Positions 1 through 6,671 are shown, counted from the first letter of the stretch. The stretch: DNA of 23,226 nucleotides from Bacteroidaceae bacterium (GCA_030843315.1 JAUUPT010000063.1:1-23226), one strand, 5' to 3'. Program-made: numbers and translations. Notes: generated by a model not told the origin, from the sequence alone.

Positions 1-54
1 CAGAGCATCTGCCTTACAAGCAGAGGGTCGGCGGTTCGAATCCGTCAACGCCCA
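1..54 (+). tRNA. tRNA-Val (anticodon UAC), 3' part
   Basis: The window opens inside a tRNA, near the end of the D-arm. The anticodon stem TCTGC/GCAGA (9-13 and 21-25) encloses the loop CTTACAA with anticodon TAC, which reads valine GUA and related codons. The T-arm follows (GGCGG and CCGTC around TTCGAAT), then the acceptor strand AACGCCC and discriminator A54. The next bases are CCT, so the terminal CCA is not fully encoded and would be completed by CCA-adding enzyme. The anticodon-to-acceptor half closely resembles the bacterial tRNA-Val(UAC) consensus. The 5' acceptor strand and most of the D-arm lie outside the window, so the full cloverleaf cannot be checked. Confidence 0.93.
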
Positions 55-76
55 CCTGTTGGTTGTTTTAAATATT

Positions 77-110
77 ATAGTCTTGCAAGCAATTGTGAGG
101 CTATTTTTTT
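77..110 (+). terminator. Rho-independent terminator after tRNA-Val
   Basis: A ten-pair stem (77-86 with 95-104, including three G-T wobbles) with an 8-nt loop runs straight into a T tract ending at 110. It sits 22 nt past the tRNA 3' end and before purB, so it probably ends the tRNA transcript. Confidence 0.75.
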
Positions 111-173
111 GTCTGTTAACGTCCTTTCTTAATTTCTTTTCTCCTTTATACCTTATTACTCGGAAAAAAACAG

Positions 174-181
174 TAATTTTG
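174..181 (+). promoter_or_regulatory. Bacteroidetes -7 box for purB
   Basis: TAATTTTG matches the TAnnTTTG -7 consensus and lies 28 nt before the purB start. No clean -33 TTTG is seen; the upstream stretch is TTATTACT followed by an A tract. A short inverted repeat (CGGA 161-164, TCCG 185-188) brackets the box. Confidence 0.65.
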
Positions 182-209
182 CAATCCGATAATTATCAAA
201 ATACGACGT

Positions 210-1556
210 ATGAAACTTGATTTACTTACCGCAATATCTCCGATTGACGGTCGATACAGAGGCAAGACCGATGCTTTGGCTGCCTATTTCTCAGAATTCG
301 CGCTGATAAAATACCGTGTGCAGGTAGAAGTAGAATACTTTATTACGCTGTGCGAACTGCCTTTGCCGCAGTTGAAAGGTGTGGATAAAGCAGTGTTCGA
401 AACACTGAGAAGCATTTATCGCAACTTCTCCGAAACAGACGCTCAACGTATTAAAGATATTGAGAGCGTGACGAATCACGACGTGAAGGCTGTGGAGTAT
501 TTCCTGAAAGAAGAATTCGACAAGCTGGGCGGAATGGATGACTACAAAGAATTCATTCACTTCGGACTGACTTCGCAAGATATCAACAATACTTCTATTC
601 CTTTGTCTATAAAGGAAGCATTGGAGCAGGTTTACTATCCTCAGATAGAGGAACTGATAGGCCAACTCCGCACCTATGCAGAAGAGTGGGCAGAGATACC
701 GATGCTTGCCAAGACGCATGGACAGCCGGCTTCTCCTACCCGTTTAGGAAAAGAGGTAATGGTTTTTGTGTATCGCCTGGAACGCCAACTGGCCACTTTG
801 AAGGCTTGCCCGATAACGGCGAAGTTTGGTGGTGCTACCGGAAACTATAATGCCCATCATGTGGCCTATCCGGAATATGATTGGAAGGTATTCGGCAATA
901 AGTTCGTAGCTGAAAAGCTGGGGCTGGAGCGTGAAGAATATACCACTCAGATTTCAAATTATGATAATCTGTCTGCTATCTTTGATGCCATGAAGCGCAT
1001 CAATACGGTGATGATTGATATGAACCGTGACTTCTGGCAATACATTTCGATGGAATACTTCAAGCAGAAGATTAAAGCGGGTGAGGTAGGTTCCAGTGCC
1101 ATGCCGCATAAAGTGAACCCGATTGACTTTGAAAATGCAGAAGGTAACCTGGGCATCGCAAATGCTATCCTGGAACATCTGGCGGTGAAATTGCCGGTAT
1201 CGCGCCTGCAACGTGATCTGACCGACTCTACCGTACTGCGTAATGTAGGTACGCCGTTCGGACATATCGTGATTGCTATTCAAAGTTCTTTGAAAGGACT
1301 CCGTAAGCTATTGTTGAACGAACCGGCTATCTATCGCGATCTGGATAACTGCTGGAGTGTGGTGGCTGAGGCTATCCAGACTATTCTGCGTCGCGAGGCT
1401 TATCCGCATCCCTATGAAGCGTTGAAGGCTTTGACCCGCACGAACCAAGCTATTACGGAAGCTTCTATCAAGGAGTTTATCGAAGAATTGAATGTGAGTG
1501 AAGATATAAAGAAAGAACTGCGTGTTATCACTCCCCATACATATACGGGAATTTAA
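210..1556 (+). CDS. purB: Adenylosuccinate lyase
   Basis: Cytosolic homotetrameric lyase of purine synthesis. It cleaves SAICAR to AICAR plus fumarate in the de novo pathway, and adenylosuccinate to AMP plus fumarate. The 448-residue length is normal for the family. The fumarase/aspartase-superfamily signature GSSAMPHKVNP is at residues 294-304, and Ser295 in it is the expected catalytic base on the flexible loop. KTHGQPASPT contains His170, the likely general acid, and TSQDINNT lies upstream in the active-site region. The N-terminal LTAISPIDGRY is typical of PurB. The ATG at 210 sits 28 nt behind a -7 box and no better start is visible. The gene is followed by 144 nt without an obvious strong terminator before the next gene on the same strand. 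Confidence 0.97.
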   Translation: MKLDLLTAISPIDGRYRGKTDALAAYFSEFALIKYRVQVEVEYFITLCELPLPQLKGVDKAVFETLRSIYRNFSETDAQRIKDIESVTNHDVKAVEYFLKEEFDKLGGMDDYKEFIHFGLTSQDINNTSIPLSIKEALEQVYYPQIEELIGQLRTYAEEWAEIPMLAKTHGQPASPTRLGKEVMVFVYRLERQLATLKACPITAKFGGATGNYNAHHVAYPEYDWKVFGNKFVAEKLGLEREEYTTQISNYDNLSAIFDAMKRINTVMIDMNRDFWQYISMEYFKQKIKAGEVGSSAMPHKVNPIDFENAEGNLGIANAILEHLAVKLPVSRLQRDLTDSTVLRNVGTPFGHIVIAIQSSLKGLRKLLLNEPAIYRDLDNCWSVVAEAIQTILRREAYPHPYEALKALTRTNQAITEASIKEFIEELNVSEDIKKELRVITPHTYTGI

Positions 1557-1700
1557 GCAAACGCAAAGTTGCCGGGGTAGCTCAACCTTTTAAATCGGCG
1601 CTTGTTTATAGGCAACTAAATAAATTTATAATTTAGCTATATAATAGAGACAATGAAATGGCCGTGAGGCCAAGGTTTAATTTTATTCGAATAAAAACAA
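1557..1700 (+). promoter_or_regulatory. Structured leader before the pseudouridine synthase gene
   Basis: This 144-nt gap holds three dyads. GTTGCC (1568-1573) can pair with GGCAAC (1611-1616), around a competing GCCG/CGGC pair. A tight hairpin at 1659-1672 has the stem TGGCC/GGCCA closed by a GTGA (GNRA-type) tetraloop. A perfect 16-bp palindrome occupies 1681-1696, only 4 nt before the ATG. No convincing TAnnTTTG box is visible, so the gene may be read from purB or from an unusual promoter. The position of the last two dyads suggests control of translation initiation; this is inference. Confidence 0.45.
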
Positions 1701-3218
1701 ATGAGTACAGAAAACGAAAATTGGCGTGATGCTTCATCCTCAGAGGAGAACTCAGGTGCCAGCCGTGATGGTAACCAACTTAACAAAGAAGGAGGCTACA
1801 GCCGTCCGTCTTACAATCGTGAAAATGGCGATCGTCCCTATCGCCCGAGATTTAACAGTGAAAACAGCGAGCGTCCGCAGCGTCCTTACAATAGTGAACG
1901 CCCTTATCGCCCGCGTTTTAATCCTAATGCAGAAAGCGGTGGTGAACGCCCGCAGCGTCCTTATAATAGTGACCGCTCGTATGGTAGCAGTGACCGTCCG
2001 CAGCGTCCCCGCTATAATAGTGAAGGTGGTGATCGTCCGCAGCGTCCTTACAATAGCGACCGTCCTTCTTATAACAACGACCGTCCTTATCGTCCGCGCT
2101 ACAACAGCGAAGGTGGTGATCGTCCGCAGCGTCCTTATAATAATGACCGCTCGTATGGTAGCAGTGACCGTCCGCAGCGTCCCCGCTATAACAGCGAAGG
2201 TGGTGATCGTCCGCAGCGTCCTTACAATAACGACCGTCCTTCTTATAACAGTGACCGTCCTTACCGTCCGCGCTATAATAGCGAAGGTGGCGATCGTCCG
2301 CAACGTCCTTATGGCAACAACGGAGGAGGTGACCGTCCTTTCCGTCCGCGTTTCAACTCGAATGGTGGAGGAAGACCCGGTGGATATGGGAACAGAGACA
2401 GTTATAGCCGTCCTATCCGTCGCACGGATGATTACGATCCCAATGCTAAGTACAGCAAGAAGAAACAGATTGAATACAAAGAACAATTTGTTGATCCGAA
2501 CGAACCGATCCGCTTGAACAAGTTCCTGGCTAATGCCGGTGTATGTTCTCGTCGCGAGGCTGATGAGTTTATCACTGCCGGAGTTGTTTCGGTAAACGGA
2601 GAAGTGGTTACAGAATTGGGAACCAAGATCAAGCGCAGCGATGAAGTGAAGTTTCACGATCAGACGGTGAGCATCGAACGTAAGATTTATGTTCTGCTGA
2701 ACAAGCCGAAAGATACGGTGACTACTTCGGATGATCCGCAGGCACGTCGCACGGTTATGGATCTGGTAAAAGGCGCTTGTGACGAACGCATCTATCCGGT
2801 AGGTCGTCTGGATCGTAATACAACCGGTGTATTGCTGTTGACAAACGATGGTGACCTGGCTTCCAAGCTGACGCACCCCAAGTATCTGAAGAAGAAAATA
2901 TATCATGTGCATCTGGACAAGAACCTGACGAAAGCCGATCTGGAGCAGATTGCTGCCGGTATTCAGCTGGACGACGGTGAAATTCATGCAGATGCCATCA
3001 GTTATACGGACGAATTCAAGAAAGATGATGTAGGCATCGAAATCCACTCCGGTAAGAACCGTATCGTGCGTCGTATCTTCGAATCGCTGGGATATAAGGT
3101 TATGAAGTTGGATCGTGTATTCTTTGCCGGTTTAACCAAGAAGGGCCTGCGCCGCGGCGAATGGCGTTACCTCACAGAACAAGAGGTGAACTACCTGCGC
3201 ATGGGTTCTTTTGAGTAA
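1701..3218 (+). CDS. rluB: RsuA/RluB/RluE-family 23S rRNA pseudouridine synthase with repetitive N-terminus
   Basis: The enzyme isomerises uridine to pseudouridine in rRNA. Residues about 271-318 form an S4 RNA-binding domain (RLNKFLANAGVCSRREADEFI). The catalytic domain follows, with GRLDRNTTG at 368-376; Asp371 is the expected nucleophile. LLTNDGDLASKLTHP and GKNRIVRRIFESLGY are typical family segments. RluB is the closest E. coli match in style, but RluE/F-like specificity is not excluded. The first 265 residues are low-complexity, made of Arg, Pro, Tyr, Asn, Ser, Asp and Gly in repeats such as DRPQRPYN and PRYNSEGG, and should be disordered and strongly RNA-attracting. Nucleotides 1971-2144 and 2145-2318 are a 174-bp (58-codon) tandem duplication. 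The next gene, asnS, starts 29 nt downstream, so the two are probably co-transcribed. Confidence 0.9.
   Translation: MSTENENWRDASSSEENSGASRDGNQLNKEGGYSRPSYNRENGDRPYRPRFNSENSERPQRPYNSERPYRPRFNPNAESGGERPQRPYNSDRSYGSSDRPQRPRYNSEGGDRPQRPYNSDRPSYNNDRPYRPRYNSEGGDRPQRPYNNDRSYGSSDRPQRPRYNSEGGDRPQRPYNNDRPSYNSDRPYRPRYNSEGGDRPQRPYGNNGGGDRPFRPRFNSNGGGRPGGYGNRDSYSRPIRRTDDYDPNAKYSKKKQIEYKEQFVDPNEPIRLNKFLANAGVCSRREADEFITAGVVSVNGEVVTELGTKIKRSDEVKFHDQTVSIERKIYVLLNKPKDTVTTSDDPQARRTVMDLVKGACDERIYPVGRLDRNTTGVLLLTNDGDLASKLTHPKYLKKKIYHVHLDKNLTKADLEQIAAGIQLDDGEIHADAISYTDEFKKDDVGIEIHSGKNRIVRRIFESLGYKVMKLDRVFFAGLTKKGLRRGEWRYLTEQEVNYLRMGSFE
1971..2318 (+). repeat. Two tandem 174-bp units inside the pseudouridine synthase gene
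   Basis: Two consecutive 174-bp copies (1971-2144 and 2145-2318) encode near-identical 58-residue units beginning DRSYGSSDRPQRP. Differences are mostly synonymous (TAT/TAC, AAT/AAC, GAT/GAC), with a few Ser/Asn exchanges. Each unit contains shorter repeats of the DRPxRPxYN type, and related but less regular copies lie upstream to about 1850. The in-frame unit length means copy-number change would not break the protein. Confidence 0.85.
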
Positions 3219-3247
3219 TATATATAATAAGGTATAATAACTGTTTT

Positions 3248-4651
3248 ATGGAAAAGATTAGTAGAACAAAGATTGTTGACCTGTTGAAGCGCGAGGATTT
3301 TGGCGCGATGGTCAACGTGAAAGGCTGGGTTCGTACCCGCAGAGGTAGTAAGCAAGTAAACTTTATCGCGCTGAATGACGGTTCTACAATAAATAATGTG
3401 CAGGTGGTAGTAGATCTGGGCAACTTTGATGAAGAGATGCTGAAAGACATCACTACCGGTGCTTGTTTGAGTGTGAACGGCATGCTGACGGAATCAGTCG
3501 GTTCCGGCCAGAAAGCCGAGGTACAAGCCCGCGAAATAGAAGTGCTGGGAACTTGCGACAATACATATCCGTTGCAAAAGAAAGGTCACTCCATGGAGTT
3601 TCTCCGTGAGATTGCCCATCTGCGTCCCCGCACCAATACATTCGGTGCAGTGTTCCGCATCCGTCATAACATGGCGATTGCCATCCATCAGTTCTTCCAT
3701 GACAGAGGATTCTTCTATTTCCATACACCTATCATCACGGGTTCCGACTGCGAAGGCGCCGGCCAGATGTTCCAGGTGACGACGAAGAACCTGTACGACT
3801 TGAAGAAAGACGAGAACGGTGCCATTATTTATGATGACGACTTTTTCGGAAAGCAGGCAAGCCTGACGGTTTCAGGACAGTTGGAAGGCGAGCTCGCTGC
3901 CACGGCATTGGGCGCCATCTATACGTTCGGTCCTACGTTCCGTGCCGAGAACTCCAATACTCCCCGCCACTTGGCTGAGTTTTGGATGATTGAGCCGGAG
4001 GTTGCGTTCAATGATATTACGGACAACATGGATTTGGCGGAAGACTTCATTAAATACTGTGTACAGTGGGCTTTGGACAACTGTGCCGATGATGTGAAAT
4101 TCCTCAATGATATGTTCGACAAGGGCTTGATCGAGCGTCTGCAAGGCGTCTTGAAGGAAAGCTTTGTCCGTCTGCCTTATACGAAAGGTATCAAAATACT
4201 GGAAGATGCCGTAGCTAAGGGCCATAAGTTCGAATTCCCCGTATACTGGGGGGTTGACCTGGCTTCCGAGCACGAACGCTATCTGGTAGAAGATCACTTC
4301 AAGCGTCCGGTTATCCTGACTGACTATCCGAAGGAAATCAAGGCGTTCTATATGAAGCAAAACGAAGACGGAAAGACGGTACGTGCTATGGATGTGCTGT
4401 TCCCGAAGATTGGCGAAATCATCGGTGGTTCCGAGCGTGAATCTGATTACAACAAGCTGATGACGCGCATCGACGAACTTCATATCCCGATGAAGGATAT
4501 GTGGTGGTATCTTGATACCCGTAAGTTCGGTACATGTCCTCACTCCGGTTTCGGACTGGGATTCGAGCGCCTGTTGCTGTTCGTAACGGGTATGACGAAT
4601 ATCCGCGACGTGATACCGTTCCCGCGTACTCCGCGCAACGCAGAGTTTTAA
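3248..4651 (+). CDS. asnS: Asparagine--tRNA ligase
   Basis: Class IIb aminoacyl-tRNA synthetase that charges tRNA-Asn with asparagine in the cytosol. The N-terminal OB-fold anticodon-binding domain is visible at about residues 18-110 (VKGWVRTRRGSKQVNFIALNDGS). The catalytic core carries motif 2 (FRAENSNTPRHLAEFWMIEPE region, Arg232) and motif 3 (GFGLGFERLL, Arg441). HLAEFWMIEPE and the C-terminal VIPFPRTPRNAEF separate AsnRS from AspRS, which reads differently there. The 467-residue length is normal. The ATG lies 29 nt past the pseudouridine synthase stop with no promoter box between, which suggests a two-gene operon of translation functions. A strong terminator follows. Confidence 0.97.
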   Translation: MEKISRTKIVDLLKREDFGAMVNVKGWVRTRRGSKQVNFIALNDGSTINNVQVVVDLGNFDEEMLKDITTGACLSVNGMLTESVGSGQKAEVQAREIEVLGTCDNTYPLQKKGHSMEFLREIAHLRPRTNTFGAVFRIRHNMAIAIHQFFHDRGFFYFHTPIITGSDCEGAGQMFQVTTKNLYDLKKDENGAIIYDDDFFGKQASLTVSGQLEGELAATALGAIYTFGPTFRAENSNTPRHLAEFWMIEPEVAFNDITDNMDLAEDFIKYCVQWALDNCADDVKFLNDMFDKGLIERLQGVLKESFVRLPYTKGIKILEDAVAKGHKFEFPVYWGVDLASEHERYLVEDHFKRPVILTDYPKEIKAFYMKQNEDGKTVRAMDVLFPKIGEIIGGSERESDYNKLMTRIDELHIPMKDMWWYLDTRKFGTCPHSGFGLGFERLLLFVTGMTNIRDVIPFPRTPRNAEF

Positions 4652-4684
4652 TCATTCTGAAATAGAATACTTCTTATAAAATAG

Positions 4685-4719
4685 AGCCCGTGTAAACTTT
4701 GCTTTGCGCGGGCTTTTTT
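4685..4719 (+). terminator. Rho-independent terminator after asnS
   Basis: AGCCCGTG (4685-4692) pairs with CGCGGGCT (4707-4714) over a 14-nt loop and runs into a T6 tract. It lies 34 nt after the asnS stop. Confidence 0.9.
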
Positions 4720-4754
4720 ATGGCTAAAAGTGTTATTTTCTCAAAACAAATCTT

Positions 4755-4762
4755 TATATTTG
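4755..4762 (+). promoter_or_regulatory. -7 box for the DUF4488-like gene
   Basis: TATATTTG matches TAnnTTTG, 41 nt before the ATG at 4804 and just past the asnS terminator, so this gene has its own transcription unit. No clear -33 TTTG is seen. Confidence 0.65.
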
Positions 4763-4803
4763 TGTCACACAGAAGGGCATAACATAACCAACACCATACG
4801 AAT

Positions 4804-5295
4804 ATGAAACGGAAGTATTTCTTTACCATGCTGGCAGCAATGCTGCTTGTGGTAGCAGGGACCAAGGCGCAAGAGCGCACTAATTTTAAACCTGCTGATT
4901 TGGCGGGTATCTGGCAGCTGTGTCACTATGTGTCCGAGATTCCGGATGTTCCCGGAATATTGAAGCCGAGTAATACCTTCAAAGTCTTGAGCGACGATGG
5001 GCGCATCGTCAACTTTACCATTATTCCGGGCTCGGATGCCATTATCACAGGATATGGCACTTATCAGCAGCTGACGGATAATTCCTATAAAGAAAGCATT
5101 GAAAAGAATATCCACTTGCCCATGCTGGATCATAAGGATAATATTCTGGAGTTTGAAATGGGTGATGACGGTGTGATGTATCTGAAGTTCTTTATAGCTA
5201 AAGATTTGAACGGAAATGAACTGAATTCCTGGTTTCACGAAACATGGAAACGGGTGAATATGCCTGCCTTATTTCCCGAAGATCTTGTTCGGTAA
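4804..5295 (+). CDS. Secreted DUF4488-like protein
   Basis: A 163-residue protein with a clear signal peptide: MKRK followed by a hydrophobic core and a cleavage-type GTKAQ-E boundary near residue 22. There is no lipobox cysteine, so it is probably periplasmic. The mature part opens with LAGIWQLCHYV and continues as short beta-rich segments (NTFKVLSDDGRIVNFTI, AIITGYGTYQQL, ILEFEMGDDGVMYLKFFI, SWFHETWKRV). This pattern resembles DUF4488, a small lipocalin-like family found mainly in Bacteroidetes, with no firmly established role. The family name is recalled from the LxGIWQ opening and TWKRV ending and is less certain than the secretion call. It has its own promoter and a strong hairpin behind it. 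Confidence 0.7.
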   Translation: MKRKYFFTMLAAMLLVVAGTKAQERTNFKPADLAGIWQLCHYVSEIPDVPGILKPSNTFKVLSDDGRIVNFTIIPGSDAIITGYGTYQQLTDNSYKESIEKNIHLPMLDHKDNILEFEMGDDGVMYLKFFIAKDLNGNELNSWFHETWKRVNMPALFPEDLVR

Positions 5296-5370
5296 TAGCT
5301 GATATTCATTTTACTTCTGGCCCTTTGTAATCCTTTGTTCATCGGCTTTTGAGCGTGGAGGAGGGTAGGT

Positions 5371-5422
5371 GGAGTTATCCTTTGGAGAGATCGAAACATC
5401 TCCGAAGGATAACTCCCTTCTT
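5371..5422 (+). terminator. Long hairpin terminator after the DUF4488-like gene
   Basis: An 18-bp stem (5371-5388 with 5399-5416, all Watson-Crick except one T-G wobble) encloses a 10-nt loop and is followed by CTTCTTATT. The pyrimidine tail is poor in T, so it may act as a terminator or as a 3'-end stabiliser. The rest of 5296-5460 shows nothing else recognisable. Confidence 0.65.
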
Positions 5423-5466
5423 ATTGTATATCAGCCGGGTGGCTTCCTAAAAAAAAGAAGAAAACC

Positions 5467-5497
5467 TTTGCCAGTTATTAGAAAATCCGTACCTTTG
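5467..5497 (+). promoter_or_regulatory. Strong Bacteroidetes promoter for the rplM cluster
   Basis: TTTG (5467-5470) and TACCTTTG (5490-5497) are separated by 19 bp, matching both halves of the Bacteroidetes consensus. It is the best promoter in the window, as expected for ribosomal protein genes. Transcription should start near 5504, giving a leader of about 120 nt. Confidence 0.85.
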
Positions 5498-5503
5498 CAA
5501 GCC

Positions 5504-5623
5504 GATTATTATCTCAAAAGGATAAGCATTTAATTCATAGCGAGTTAATCATCCATAGTCCGGGACGGTTGGCGCGTGGTGAAGAGAATATTTTAGTAGT
5601 AACATTTAAAAAAACAATTAAGA
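5504..5623 (+). promoter_or_regulatory. Structured rplM (L13) leader
   Basis: The leader contains a hairpin made of TTAATTC (5530-5536) with GAGTTAA (5542-5548), extended by GGAT (5520-5523) with ATCC (5551-5554). Then comes CCGGGACGGTTGG (5560-5572), an A-rich stretch and the GTG start. Autogenous L13 leaders are known in bacteria, and a Bacteroidia L13 leader class has been proposed; I recall this rather than having checked it. CCGGGAC and CGGTTGG recur in the rpsB leader. Confidence 0.6.
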
Positions 5624-6085
5624 GTGGATACTTTAAGTTACAAGACCATTTCTGCAAACAAAGCTACAGTGACTAAAGAATGGGTCATTGTTGACGCTAC
5701 GGATCAGGTTTTAGGCCGTCTGGGCGCAAAAGTTGCGAAACTGTTGAGAGGAAAGTATAAACCAAACTTTACCCCTCACGTAGATTGTGGCGATAATGTG
5801 ATCATTATCAATGCCGACAAAGTAAAATTAACCGGTAACAAGTGGAATGACAAGGTATATCTGTCATATACGGGTTATCCCGGCGGTCAGAGAGAAATCA
5901 CTCCTGCTCGTTTGCAGGCAAAACCGAACGGTGATGACAAGTTGCTGAGAAAAGTAGTAAAGGGTATGCTGCCTAAGAACAAATTGGGCGCTAAATTGCT
6001 GAGCAATATGTACGTATATGCCGGCAGCGAGCACAAGCACGATGCTCAGAGCCCGAAAATGATTGATATTAACGCACTTAAATAA
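5624..6085 (+). CDS. rplM: 50S ribosomal protein L13
   Basis: Early-assembly protein of the large subunit that binds 23S rRNA. The 153-residue sequence has the family core WVIVDATDQVLGRLGAKVAKLLRGK, HVDCGDNVIIINADK, and the C-terminal-half signature GMLPKNKLGAKLLSNMYVYAGSEHKH. Translation starts at GTG 5624 (MDTLSYKTISANKATV), an N-terminus typical of Bacteroidetes L13; no ATG in frame would keep it. Six nucleotides separate its stop from rpsI, the near-universal L13-S9 pair. It is driven by the promoter at 5467 through a structured leader. Confidence 0.97.
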   Translation: MDTLSYKTISANKATVTKEWVIVDATDQVLGRLGAKVAKLLRGKYKPNFTPHVDCGDNVIIINADKVKLTGNKWNDKVYLSYTGYPGGQREITPARLQAKPNGDDKLLRKVVKGMLPKNKLGAKLLSNMYVYAGSEHKHDAQSPKMIDINALK

Positions 6086-6091
6086 GAGATA

Positions 6092-6478
6092 ATGGAAGTA
6101 GTAAATGCATTAGGCAGACGTAAGCGTGCAATTGCACGTATTTTCGTAAGCGAAGGTACAGGAAAGATTACTATTAACAAGAGAGACCTCGCAGAGTACT
6201 TTCCATCAAGCATTCTTCAGTATGTAGTTAAACAACCGTTGAACAAGCTGGGTGTTGCTGAAAAGTACGACATCAAAGTAAATCTCTGCGGCGGTGGCTT
6301 CACTGGCCAGTCTCAAGCTTTGCGTTTGGCAATTGCCCGTGCACTGGTGAAGATGAATGCTGAAGATAAATCTGCTCTCCGCGCTGAAGGCTTCATGACT
6401 CGTGACCCGCGTTCTGTTGAACGTAAGAAACCGGGACAACCGAAAGCACGTCGTAGATTCCAGTTCAGTAAACGTTAA
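6092..6478 (+). CDS. rpsI: 30S ribosomal protein S9
   Basis: Small-subunit head protein whose C-terminal tail reaches the P-site tRNA. At 128 residues it is of normal length. It starts with VNALGRRKRAIARIFVSEGTG, has the GGGFTGQSQALRLAIARAL core, and ends in the basic tail KKPGQPKARRRFQFSKR with the expected terminal Arg. It begins 6 nt after rplM, so the two are co-transcribed. The 193-nt gap before rpsB holds no promoter box that I can see, so rpsB and tsf may be read from the rplM promoter with further control inside the gap. Confidence 0.97.
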   Translation: MEVVNALGRRKRAIARIFVSEGTGKITINKRDLAEYFPSSILQYVVKQPLNKLGVAEKYDIKVNLCGGGFTGQSQALRLAIARALVKMNAEDKSALRAEGFMTRDPRSVERKKPGQPKARRRFQFSKR

Positions 6479-6486
6479 TCAGTTTG

Positions 6487-6537
6487 AGTTAACAAGTGGA
6501 CAAGTTAACGAGTGGGCAAGGTTTTGCCTCGCCAACT
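6487..6537 (+). repeat. Tandem 16-bp repeat and hairpin after rpsI
   Basis: Two 16-bp direct repeats of the form AGTTAACRAGTGGRCA (6487-6502 and 6503-6518) lead into a hairpin: GGCAA (6515-6519) with TTGCC (6524-6528), extended by CGA/TCG and AGTT/AACT. It could act as a weak terminator, processing site or 3' protector between rpsI and rpsB. No T tract follows. Confidence 0.55.
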
Positions 6538-6568
6538 GTCAACTGATGACCGCGTCTAACTGAACAGC

Positions 6569-6671
6569 GTTTAGTATCTAAACTACCGGGACTCTTCGAT
6601 TGGATAGGCTACCCGGCGGTTGGTTTAGAAAAAACAAAAAAGAAAGTAAACGAATTAAAGATTAAAACAAA
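6569..6671 (+). promoter_or_regulatory. rpsB (S2) leader with two mutually exclusive hairpins
   Basis: CTAAAC (6578-6583) is complementary to GTTTAG both upstream (6569-6574, 3-nt loop) and downstream (6623-6628). The downstream pairing is reinforced by CCGGG (6586-6590) with CCCGG (6612-6616), making a long-range stem over a 21-nt loop. Only one form can exist at a time. A purine-rich A tract leads into the ATG at 6672. The layout suggests an RNA switch, perhaps bound by S2. CCGGGAC and CGGTTGG are shared with the rplM leader. Confidence 0.6.

Noticed and set aside
1752..3047. A 431-codon antisense open frame and a 263-codon frame in another phase over the pseudouridine synthase gene
   Set aside because: Both are by-products of the repetitive CGTCCG/TATAAT codon pattern. 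Their translations are low-complexity (Arg-Thr-Ile-Val repeats) with no domain, and the sense frame has a full S4 plus catalytic domain.
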